DNA of 64,000 bases, from the NCBI GenBank assembly GCA_016720655.1, contig JADKKE010000009.1:99736-163735 (forward strand), read 5' to 3'. The position numbers were made by a program, and so were the translations under genes. The stretch comes from Bacteroidota bacterium. GTDB taxonomy: Bacteria; Bacteroidota; Bacteroidia; AKYH767-A; 2013-40CM-41-45. A model generated the notes under the pieces. That model had not been told where the DNA came from. It was given only the letters and a program-made list of their open reading frames with translations, and searched no databases. This document shows positions 53,511 to 61,087 of this stretch, in pieces. How positions within the stretch are numbered: the stretch's first letter is position 1; each line of letters begins with the position of its first letter.

Positions 53511-54524
53511 TTAATTATCCAAACTGAAAACATACACTTCTGACAGATTGGCCAGAGAAGCAACGCGTTCATAAAACTTTTGATCCAGCCTTTCCTTAAA
53601 TTGCGCAGGTATTCCGGGTCCCAAATTTTTCCTGTACTGTGTCCAAAAGTAGCCGATTTTTTGAAACTTTTTACGATGAAATGCAGACATCTCTTTTGGC
53701 CATTGTGATCGAATCATTGACACTTCTTCAATGATACTCCAGTCTTCCTCCTTGAAATCCTTGGCAGCTTCGGTGAAACTATATTTTTTGAAGATTCCTT
53801 TTCGATCACGCGCCTGAACATAGAGTGCAGGCAACATCATAAATTCACTCAGGAAGCTTTTCAATTGATACAAAGTAGCCGGTTGGCCGCTGTACTGTGT
53901 TTTCTTACGAAGATGACGACACAGCTCCTTAAGGGGGAGATAATAATCGGTATTTTGTTCAGGGTATAAATTTATTGTTTCCTCCTTGTCGGAAAGGAGA
54001 GACCTGGATTCTTTCAAAACATCGGAAGGCAAATACGTTTCAGGATAGTGCGAGAGATCAGATTCATTGAGCACAAACCATCCATGGTGTTGCAAGGGGT
54101 CAATGCGTAACATAATTGCACGTGTTTGATTGATCTTTCTGGCCACTTGAGAAAGTCTTTTGGCATTCGAAAAAACTTCTGCTTTTAATACAATCAACCC
54201 ATCAAAATCACTGTAAGCAATTTCTTCTCCGATTGCAAGGCTGCCATGCACGAAGGCGTAGGCAAGATCCTTTTTCAGGTCCTGCAATGCCATTTTCATA
54301 TCGAGTACACCCTGATTCGTACCTGTATACGGTGGAATGCTGATTTTGATTGGGATACCTTCAGGCTCCAAGACAGATTCCTTTGCATATTCTGCGAGGA
54401 CTCTTGGTGCATTTTTATCAAAGGGATAGCCGGGCAAAACAGCAGACATCATTCCGTCTTTCACTGTGAAGCATGCTCCGTTAAAGTAACGGGAAATGGT
54501 AGATCGAAAAGCAGGTGAAGACAA
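53511..54524 (-). CDS. Pol-beta-type nucleotidyltransferase-fold protein, second of the pair
   Basis: 337 residues. 'AFVHGSLAIGEEIAYSDFDG' places the GS at 94-95 and D-x-D at 106 and 108, the metal site of the pol-beta nucleotidyltransferase fold; ~70 extra residues precede it compared with the neighbour at 51848. The helical C-terminal half ('ELCRHLRKKTQYSGQPATLY', 'SFLSEFMMLPALYVQARDRK') resembles substrate-binding helices of antibiotic nucleotidyltransferases only in general layout. First gene of a tight four-gene run (NTase, methyltransferase, NTase, glycosyltransferase). Activity unknown; transfer of a nucleotide to a sugar is possible. Confidence 0.7.
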   Translation of the reverse strand: MSSPAFRSTISRYFNGACFTVKDGMMSAVLPGYPFDKNAPRVLAEYAKESVLEPEGIPIKISIPPYTGTNQGVLDMKMALQDLKKDLAYAFVHGSLAIGEEIAYSDFDGLIVLKAEVFSNAKRLSQVARKINQTRAIMLRIDPLQHHGWFVLNESDLSHYPETYLPSDVLKESRSLLSDKEETINLYPEQNTDYYLPLKELCRHLRKKTQYSGQPATLYQLKSFLSEFMMLPALYVQARDRKGIFKKYSFTEAAKDFKEEDWSIIEEVSMIRSQWPKEMSAFHRKKFQKIGYFWTQYRKNLGPGIPAQFKERLDQKFYERVASLANLSEVYVFSLDN

Positions 54525-54627
54525 TGTAAAATAAATTAGTATCCATGTAAGGACGCTATTCCCTCTGATTCTTATATCAAATCACAACATAAAAGTTACA
54601 ATTTTTATGACTATGAAATTAAACAAA

Positions 54628-54635
54628 CAAATATA
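54628..54635 (-). promoter_or_regulatory. Candidate -7 element for the nucleotidyltransferase-led run
   Basis: The minus strand reads TATATTTG, matching TAnnTTTG, about 104 nt before the ATG at 54524 in the 174-bp divergent space. No -33 partner is seen. A promoter is expected here because the gene upstream (54699) points the other way. Confidence 0.3.
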
Positions 54636-54698
54636 TTTTTAAAAGGCTGAAACATCCGGTTCAGAAGGCAAGTTGAATCGATAGATAAATCCCTTGTA

Positions 54699-55460
54699 AT
54701 GCCAAAAAAGGACCTAAATATTGCACCAAGTATCGTTTCCAAGTCACAAGCTCAGAATCGCAATGAAATCATTGATTTATTTCGGAAAAACCCATTGCCG
54801 GAAGATGAGATGATGCGCAATCTGGGGCTCTTTCTGAACCCGGCGGACTTAAAGAAATTCCTTTTCATCAATGACCTTTATGTCCGAAACAAAGGCATCC
54901 ATGGAGTCATAATGGAATTCGGTGTACGCTGGGGTCAGAACCTCAATTTGTTCCAGTCCCTTCGTTCTATCTATGAACCCTTCAATTACAGTCGGAGAAT
55001 AATCGGCTTTGATACTTGGGAAGGTTTTCCTTCAGTTCATGAAAAAGACGGAAAAGAGAGATATGCATTAAAGGGCGCTTATACTGTCTCCAAAAATTAC
55101 GAAACATATTTACATCAGGTATTGCGGACACTTGAAAAGGAAAGTCCGCTTGATCACATGCAAAAATTTGAGCTGGTCAAAGGCGATGCAAGTGAACAGC
55201 TAAAAAAATATCTAAAGCAACATCCTGAAACCATCATTTCTCTGGCTTACTTCGATTTTGACATTTACGAACCAACAAAGAAATGTCTCGATCTCATCAA
55301 GCCGCATTTGACAAAAGGAAGTGTTATCGGTTTTGATGAGTTGAACCAGCCCAAATTCCCGGGAGAAACGGTTGCCTTGAGGGAATCCTTCGGACTTGAT
55401 AAATTCAGTATTCAAAGGAGTCCGTACAGTCACTACCAGTCGTTTGTGGTGGTGGAATGA
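54699..55460 (+). CDS. TylF/MycF-like methyltransferase, inverted inside the polysaccharide locus
   Basis: 253 residues. 'GVIMEFGVRWGQNLNLFQ' is a SAM-binding motif I; 'IIGFDTWEGFPSVHEKDGK' is the usual TylF-family signature; 'LAYFDFDIYEPTKKCLDLI' and 'GSVIGFDELNQPKFPGE' give the Asp/Glu residues that bind metal in TylF and MycF macrolide-sugar O-methyltransferases. A sugar O-methyltransferase role in polymer decoration is plausible. It is the only plus-strand gene in 33-64 kb, splitting the minus-strand operon in two, and is followed by low-complexity heptamer repeats, so it may have been inserted or inverted locally. Confidence 0.85.
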   Translation: MPKKDLNIAPSIVSKSQAQNRNEIIDLFRKNPLPEDEMMRNLGLFLNPADLKKFLFINDLYVRNKGIHGVIMEFGVRWGQNLNLFQSLRSIYEPFNYSRRIIGFDTWEGFPSVHEKDGKERYALKGAYTVSKNYETYLHQVLRTLEKESPLDHMQKFELVKGDASEQLKKYLKQHPETIISLAYFDFDIYEPTKKCLDLIKPHLTKGSVIGFDELNQPKFPGETVALRESFGLDKFSIQRSPYSHYQSFVVVE

Positions 55461-55467
55461 TTAGTTC

Positions 55468-55501
55468 TTAGTGGTTAGTGGTTAGTGGTTGGTGGTTGGT
55501 G
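55468..55501. repeat. Short tandem heptamer repeat (TTAGTGG)
   Basis: Four to five tandem copies of TTAGTGG, drifting to TTGGTGG, directly after the TylF-like gene. Another low-complexity stretch follows at about 55529-55575 (TTCACCATTTACTCTTTACC-like pyrimidine-rich repeats). Such short repeats are common between Bacteroidota genes. Confidence 0.7.
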
Positions 55502-55568
55502 CGGGACGGGGAATTAAAGGATGCTTCTACTCTTCACCATTTACTCTTTACCATTCACTCTTCTCTCT

Positions 55569-56756
55569 TCACTTCAACAGTGTCACGAATGTCAGCAATT
55601 CACGTGTACGGCTTTCGAAGGAGAGGTTTTGCACATCTTCCCATGCCTGATTGGCAATCTGTTTAGCCGTTACTTTGTCTTCGACCGCCTTGCGGATTCC
55701 TTCAGCAAGAGATTTGGGATCATCTGGAGCAACAAAAAAGACATTGTGCTCATTCAATACATCTCGCGTAGCCGGAAAGTCCGGGGTTACGACCGGATTT
55801 CGTGTGGATAAATATTCATTTACTTTTTGAGGGTAATTAAATTCGATCATGTGGTCTTTTGACGTATAGTAGGAGACCAAAACATCTGCTGCGAGCTGAA
55901 AATTCCGAACCGCAGTTGAGTCATCGAAAAAGCCGGTGAACATAACATTGGCGATACCTTTTTCATTGCAATACGTTTTCACATCGCTTACTACTTGTGG
56001 GCGGCCGCCGGTAAAAAGAAACTGATAGTTCGGAAGAATTCGTGCTGCTTCAAAAATATAAATGACCTCAAGTACATCCAGGCCCAGTTTACCTGTGTAC
56101 ACAATCAATGGTCGCTCAGAATCGTATTGGATTATCTTCCTGGCTTCGGTTTTCGATGGATCATTCGTATACACGGGAACAGGAGCCAGAGAAAGTATGA
56201 ATTTTTCTTCAGGAACATCTGCAATTTTACGAATAGCATCACGTGTAGTTGAAACACCTGCAAATACACCATCCGTTTCCCTTACTACTTTTTTGTAGAG
56301 CCGGTTGTCCTTCACTTCGGCTGCCATAAAAATCACTTTCACACGGAATAATCGTCCTAAATATTTTTTCAACCACAAAGCAGGCACGAGTAATTTCGGG
56401 TCCCTGGAGAATAAGATCGTCTGACGTGAAGAAAACAAAGATGAGAAAAACAAATGTATGGTACTGAAACCAAACCCAATCATCATCCAAAAAAGGAAAG
56501 TATATTTCGACGATGTTTCGCGAAGTGGGGTCAACAACATTCTTGTACCAACCGGATGTTGCAGTCCATAACTTTTGGGAATTTTTCCGGCGGAAATATT
56601 GCCTTTCATGTATGCGTAGGGATAAACAATAGTCACCGGAACGTTGTGACCGGCAAAACTGTCGCATAAACGCATATCAAAAATCCGGTTCGTGGTTGGA
56701 CGAAGCAGGCAATAAGGTGAAAAGACTACAATTCGTAGAGGTCTTTGATTTGTCAT
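55569..56756 (-). CDS. Glycosyltransferase, GT4-like
   Basis: 395 residues. N-terminal GT-B domain 'RIVVFSPYCLLRPTTNRIFD'; a hydrophobic stretch 'YTFLFWMMIGFGFSTIHLFF' probably anchors it to the membrane; donor domain 'RPLIVYTGKLGLDVLEVIYI' and 'MIEFNYPQKVNEYLSTRNPV'. In the last, 'PQKVNEYLSTRNPVVTPDFP' replaces the usual E-x7-E and resembles glycosyltransferases with a diverged donor site. It is the last gene of the upper minus-strand operon, 30 nt after the GNAT gene, and convergent with the methyltransferase at 54699. Confidence 0.85.
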   Translation of the reverse strand: MTNQRPLRIVVFSPYCLLRPTTNRIFDMRLCDSFAGHNVPVTIVYPYAYMKGNISAGKIPKSYGLQHPVGTRMLLTPLRETSSKYTFLFWMMIGFGFSTIHLFFSSLFSSRQTILFSRDPKLLVPALWLKKYLGRLFRVKVIFMAAEVKDNRLYKKVVRETDGVFAGVSTTRDAIRKIADVPEEKFILSLAPVPVYTNDPSKTEARKIIQYDSERPLIVYTGKLGLDVLEVIYIFEAARILPNYQFLFTGGRPQVVSDVKTYCNEKGIANVMFTGFFDDSTAVRNFQLAADVLVSYYTSKDHMIEFNYPQKVNEYLSTRNPVVTPDFPATRDVLNEHNVFFVAPDDPKSLAEGIRKAVEDKVTAKQIANQAWEDVQNLSFESRTRELLTFVTLLK

Positions 56757-56786
56757 CGGAGAAATGAATTCACGAGGGTTTTCGCC

Positions 56787-57335
56787 TCACAATTTACCTC
56801 TGTCAAGAATTTGAAATTCATAGGACAAGATGGACATTATCAATACGTCCTTGAATTCACCTTGTTTGTAAACATCTTCACGCAAAACGCCTTCTTCCGT
56901 GAAACCGCATGCAGTATACACTTTGATTGCAGCAGTATTATCTTTCCTTACTTTCAAAAAAATGCGATGGAGACCAAGGTTTGAAAATGCAAACTGGAGG
57001 GTTTGCATGCACGCTTCCTTCCCGTATCCTTTTCCGCTCTGTGCTTTATCAACCAGGATTGCAAATTCAGCCTGGCGGTGCAGTTGATTAATGTTCTTCA
57101 GGAATGTCATCCCAGCCAATTGAGAGCTGGAAACAATCTCAATACCGAAAGCTGTTGTCGGAATATTAGATCCAAGAATTTTCAGATACCATTTCTTTTC
57201 CTGTTCGTAGTTAACCGGAAAAGGATGTCCGGAAAAATCATTCCTGATTTCGTCCTGGTTTCTCCACTGCCAGGTGACGAATGCATCCTCCAGGGTAAGA
57301 GCCCTTAATCGAATATGACGAGCGTTTGTTGACAT
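56787..57335 (-). CDS. GNAT family N-acetyltransferase
   Basis: 182 residues from the ATG at 57335 (MSTNARHIRLRALTLEDA), chosen because it lies 8 nt after the upstream stop and begins at the first GNAT strand. 'LVDKAQSGKGYGKEACMQTL' is the acetyl-CoA pyrophosphate-binding Q/R-x-x-G-x-G/A loop, and 'NTAAIKVYTACGFTEEGVLR' the C-terminal motif, both like RimJ/RimL and the PseH-type sugar N-acetyltransferases. Next to an aminotransferase and a FemAB-like protein it probably acylates an amino sugar. Confidence 0.88.
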   Translation of the reverse strand: MSTNARHIRLRALTLEDAFVTWQWRNQDEIRNDFSGHPFPVNYEQEKKWYLKILGSNIPTTAFGIEIVSSSQLAGMTFLKNINQLHRQAEFAILVDKAQSGKGYGKEACMQTLQFAFSNLGLHRIFLKVRKDNTAAIKVYTACGFTEEGVLREDVYKQGEFKDVLIMSILSYEFQILDRGKL

Positions 57336-57343
57336 TGGAAGAA

Positions 57344-58438
57344 TTATAGGAGATCTTGTTTTTCCCAACGGTAGCGTTGAAGAATTGATTTGTATTTCGG
57401 TGCTTCTTCGGGAAATCGTTGATCCCAATCCTGAATGAGCAGATCGTATGTGCCTTGATCAAAGATACGTTTCCCGATATAAAATTTCTCTGTTTTGGAT
57501 GAAAAATTTTTTTTGAACACCAGCAAGGGATCAGACTCTTCCGGTGTTATTCCACCACCAAGGTGCATAATTTTCATCCCCCTTTTCCTGCCTTCCAAAA
57601 TTCCGGCGTGCAGCATCAGGTTACTCACGGCTAACTTTTTACCTTCATCGATGGCTGATGAAAGGAAATAATGCACAATATTTCCTTCACCAAGGAAAAC
57701 AGAGGAACCAAGTACTACATTGTCTTTAATCGCCAATATTAAAAAACCCTTTTCCTTTACAAGTTTTTTCAGTTGGGTATAGAATGGAGAAGAGAAAAAA
57801 TACATCCTTGCGGCATTCAGGGTTTTCATGTTATCTGTATAGATACGCACGAAGTCGTCAAAATAACTCAGCTCCTGATCCACAATGATTGCAACACCAT
57901 TCTTTTCCGCTTTCCTGATCTTGTTGCGGTTTTGACTTGTATAGGAATCGAAGATTTCATTCTCCGTTTGTTCAAGATTTACAAACACGTAATCCCTTAA
58001 AGGAATAACACTAATGTCTTTTTCTTTCTTCGCTTCAATTGCATTGTGGAGCAATGGATGAAAACGAATAAACTCACACACCACTTTGTGTTCCTTGCAC
58101 CATGTATGAAATGCTTCTGATGCACGCTCCCGAAACCCGCTATCTTGTGAACTCCAAAGCGGGCCAGTGTATCCGTAAACATTCTCGATATCCAAATATC
58201 CATCTCCTATTACACTATTGCTAATCGCTCGAATAAGAAAGGGATAATAGAATATGGAATCCTGTTCTTTGTAAATAAACAGTCGTATCGAACCATCTCC
58301 ATTTAATTCATAGAGCATTTGATAGTCGAATGAAAAATTAATATCCTGAAGTGCGGCAGGAAGAGCATGAAACCAATTCTCCCAGGATTCTCTATTGGAG
58401 GAATCAAAAACAGCAACAGTATCAGCAACGGAATGCAT
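57344..58438 (-). CDS. FemAB/GNAT-like acyltransferase
   Basis: 364 residues, two GNAT-like halves. 'FDSYTSQNRNKIRKAEKNGV' matches the conserved start of the second half in FemAB and related 'BioF2-like' acetyltransferases; 'LLILAIKDNVVLGSSVFL'-type text (reading 'FLILAIKDNVVLGSSVFLGE') and 'LAVSNLMLHAGILEGRKRGM' follow, ending with 'HLGGGITPEESDPLLVFKKN'. FemAB proteins move aminoacyl groups; relatives in exopolysaccharide loci (FemX, PEP-CTERM-associated) acylate sugars. Tight spacing to the aminotransferase (6 nt) and GNAT gene (8 nt) suggests the three build one N-acylated amino sugar. Confidence 0.8.
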   Translation of the reverse strand: MHSVADTVAVFDSSNRESWENWFHALPAALQDINFSFDYQMLYELNGDGSIRLFIYKEQDSIFYYPFLIRAISNSVIGDGYLDIENVYGYTGPLWSSQDSGFRERASEAFHTWCKEHKVVCEFIRFHPLLHNAIEAKKEKDISVIPLRDYVFVNLEQTENEIFDSYTSQNRNKIRKAEKNGVAIIVDQELSYFDDFVRIYTDNMKTLNAARMYFFSSPFYTQLKKLVKEKGFLILAIKDNVVLGSSVFLGEGNIVHYFLSSAIDEGKKLAVSNLMLHAGILEGRKRGMKIMHLGGGITPEESDPLLVFKKNFSSKTEKFYIGKRIFDQGTYDLLIQDWDQRFPEEAPKYKSILQRYRWEKQDLL

Positions 58439-58444
58439 GATTCT

Positions 58445-59542
58445 TCAGGAATGAGTACGCATGAAATCCTTGATCTTTCTGGTAACAGTAAGGATCTGGC
58501 TTCTCGTCAGCTCAGGAAAACTGGGAAGAATCAGGCATTGATGATTCAATCGCTCAGCGATCTCAATTCCGTTGGAATACTGGCTCAGGTGTGCATGCTG
58601 ATTCATTGGATAAAACATGGGTCTTGTTTCGATATTATTTTCAAACAAGAATAATTCCAGATCCCTTTTTTTCTGTTGATTAAATTGATCAAACCGCAGT
58701 CCAAACATCCACTGAGCATGTTCAGTATTGGCTTCTGTCTCCTGAAAACGAATACCTTCAACATCTTTCAACTCCTGCGTGTACAAATCAAATACCGAAC
58801 GTTTTTTCTCACGAATTTCAGGTTGAATCTCCAGCTGTCCGTACAATAAAGCAGCCTGAATATTTGTCATCCTGTAATTGTAACCAAGTTTATCGTGAAT
58901 GTATCGGACACTGGATTGTCCTTGTCCGCGAACAGAATTCAGGTATTCAAAAATCATTTCATCCTGAGTAAAAACAGCTCCACCTTCTCCGCTGGTAATT
59001 GTTTTGTTACCAAAAAATGAAACCGAAGAAATGAGAGATTGAGTTCCAGAATAGGCGCCTTCATGCCTGCCGAACAATCCTTCACAATTATCTTCAACGA
59101 TGAGCGTTTTCGGAAATCTTTTTTGAAGAGCCGGTACATTCACAATATTTCCCAGATTATGTACAACGAGAATTGCAGTCTCTTCGTCCGGAGCTGGGAT
59201 TTTTTTGTGATCAATATTCCAGGTATTCAGATCTGCATCGACCGGTATAAATTCGAAGCCTCCAGAAAATAAAAAACTGTTCCATGCAGCTACATAAACA
59301 TTATTTGGAACAATGATTTTTCGAATATGCGGGTATTTGAATTTTAGTCCGAGTGCAAGCATGTGTGTGGCGCACGTACCATTGTTCACCATGATCACAT
59401 ATTTGCTACCAACAATTTCTTTTAATTTCTCCTTCGCTTTATCGATGTATACACCTTGAGAGGAAATCCATGTAGAATCCAGGGCATCGTGTGCATACCG
59501 AAGACATTCTTTGGGTAAATAGGGTTGATATATGGGCAGCAT
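58445..59542 (-). CDS. DegT/DnrJ/EryC1/StrS family sugar aminotransferase
   Basis: 365 residues from the ATG at 59542 (MLPIYQPYLPKE), the usual start; the upstream 13 basic residues are probably untranslated. PLP-site text: 'VNNGTCATHMLALGL', 'PNNVYVAAWNSFLFSGGFEF', 'LIVEDNCEGLFG' (Asp binding the pyridine N) and 'VSFFGNKTITSGEGG' with the Schiff-base Lys. 'YNYRMTNIQAALLYGQLE' completes the family signature. These enzymes transfer an amino group to a keto-sugar nucleotide. First gene of the run aminotransferase, FemAB-like, GNAT, GT4. Confidence 0.93.
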   Translation of the reverse strand: MLPIYQPYLPKECLRYAHDALDSTWISSQGVYIDKAKEKLKEIVGSKYVIMVNNGTCATHMLALGLKFKYPHIRKIIVPNNVYVAAWNSFLFSGGFEFIPVDADLNTWNIDHKKIPAPDEETAILVVHNLGNIVNVPALQKRFPKTLIVEDNCEGLFGRHEGAYSGTQSLISSVSFFGNKTITSGEGGAVFTQDEMIFEYLNSVRGQGQSSVRYIHDKLGYNYRMTNIQAALLYGQLEIQPEIREKKRSVFDLYTQELKDVEGIRFQETEANTEHAQWMFGLRFDQFNQQKKRDLELFLFENNIETRPMFYPMNQHAHLSQYSNGIEIAERLNHQCLILPSFPELTRSQILTVTRKIKDFMRTHS

Positions 59543-59688
59543 AAGGCGGTTCCTATTCCGTTTCTTTACCTTTTCAGGCATTTTCCGGCTGTATACCTGA
59601 TACTCAACTGGCGTATAAAAGTTACTAAAAAATAACGGGAGAAATGGCGCTTTGACCAGTGATTAATTCAAAGAAAAACACCCATTAA

Positions 59689-61035
59689 TCAGGTTGAAAC
59701 AGAGTCGGAGTGATGCATTTCTTCCTCCTTTTTCATCTTTTTCACAGCCTGGTAAGTGAAGACAACCAGGTTCATGACATTCGTGATAAGGAGTGCAAGC
59801 GACATCCCTGCTGCCTGCATTTGGGGTACTAGCAACCAGGCTGAAACGGAACCAAGCAAGATTGTAAACACATACACTTTGACCCTCATTTTAACAAGAC
59901 CCAGACTTTGAACCAGTGGTAATACCCAAAATGTACTGGCACCCAAAACCGAACCAATTAAAAAGAAATAAAATGGCTGCGCTGCAGGTTTGTATTCTAT
60001 ACCGTACACGGTGACAATAATCCATTCATTTAAAAAAAATGTAACTATTAAAAAAATCAATGAAGGAATCATTGCAAGAGAAGTAATCTTTAACAACATT
60101 TTCCGTATTTCAGGAAAGCGTTTTTCGGCCAGCAACTTACTTAGCTGCGGGTAGATCGATTGAACCAAAGGATCCGACAAAGTAAACACAGAGAATGCGA
60201 CTTTCTTAGCTACAGCATAAAATCCCACTTGTTCCGGATTCGATAATGCTCCTAACAAAAGAACATCTCCTTGCGATATAACTGTCTTCAGAGAATTGCC
60301 TACAGAATTTCCAATCACAAAACGTGAAAATTTGCGTTGGTCTTCTTTTACAATTGAACTATCCACCGCTCTGTGAGGCATCAGTTCATTTCTTAATTCC
60401 CAAAATGCAAGTGCATTGCAAATGAGACCGTTCAGGAAACGTGTGAGAATAACAGCCACAAAGAATACATTCAGGTCCCGTGGATAAAAAAACACAGCGA
60501 CAGCAATCATCCCTGTTTCCAGTACATCCATGATCATCTGGATAACCGAACTTAGTCTGAATTTATAGTAGAGCCTTAACAATCCTCGTGAAATAGAATT
60601 CACATAGGTAATACTTGCAGCAATTGCATATGCAATAATGAACCATTCAAGCCCTGGCTTCTCAATGAATGTTGAATAGGAAATAAAACTAAGGGCAGCA
60701 ACCACAATCACAGAAATTCCTGCCATGAAAAAACTTGCACGGAGGCTTCTTTTGACCATGGCCATCAGTTTATCCGTTCGTTGTTCATCGTGATAAACAG
60801 CGCCAAATTTAATCAGCGCAGTACCAATATTCGGGTTCAGGAATTCCTGGATAAGTGCTACAAATGCGACTACAATTGCATATGTACCATAAATCTCAGC
60901 TCCCAATCCGCGGGCAATAACCACGGAGCGCAGAAAAGCGAGTGCAGTACTAAAGAAGTTTGAAAAAAAAACCCAGGAACTATTTTTGAAAAGCGTTTTG
61001 CTCTCCTTGTCCAGTCGTTTTTTAAAAAACTTCAT
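59689..61035 (-). CDS. Oligosaccharide flippase (Wzx-like)
   Basis: 448 residues with about 12-14 membrane segments. The N-terminus 'SWVFFSNFFSTALAFLRSVV' and 'ARGLGAEIYGTYAIVVAFVA' is the polysaccharide-synthase/MurJ-type start; 'GDVLLLGALSNPEQVGFYAV' is a common mid-protein motif of Wzx-family exporters. It moves undecaprenyl-linked repeat units across the inner membrane for polymerisation. Position directly after the Wzc kinase (52 nt) is usual. The C-terminus is short and charged ('KKMKKEEEMHH'). Confidence 0.92.
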   Translation of the reverse strand: MKFFKKRLDKESKTLFKNSSWVFFSNFFSTALAFLRSVVIARGLGAEIYGTYAIVVAFVALIQEFLNPNIGTALIKFGAVYHDEQRTDKLMAMVKRSLRASFFMAGISVIVVAALSFISYSTFIEKPGLEWFIIAYAIAASITYVNSISRGLLRLYYKFRLSSVIQMIMDVLETGMIAVAVFFYPRDLNVFFVAVILTRFLNGLICNALAFWELRNELMPHRAVDSSIVKEDQRKFSRFVIGNSVGNSLKTVISQGDVLLLGALSNPEQVGFYAVAKKVAFSVFTLSDPLVQSIYPQLSKLLAEKRFPEIRKMLLKITSLAMIPSLIFLIVTFFLNEWIIVTVYGIEYKPAAQPFYFFLIGSVLGASTFWVLPLVQSLGLVKMRVKVYVFTILLGSVSAWLLVPQMQAAGMSLALLITNVMNLVVFTYQAVKKMKKEEEMHHSDSVST

Positions 61036-61087
61036 AGGTAAATAAATGGGAAAATGAGCGAAGACTCAGACACAGATCAGCTAATGC

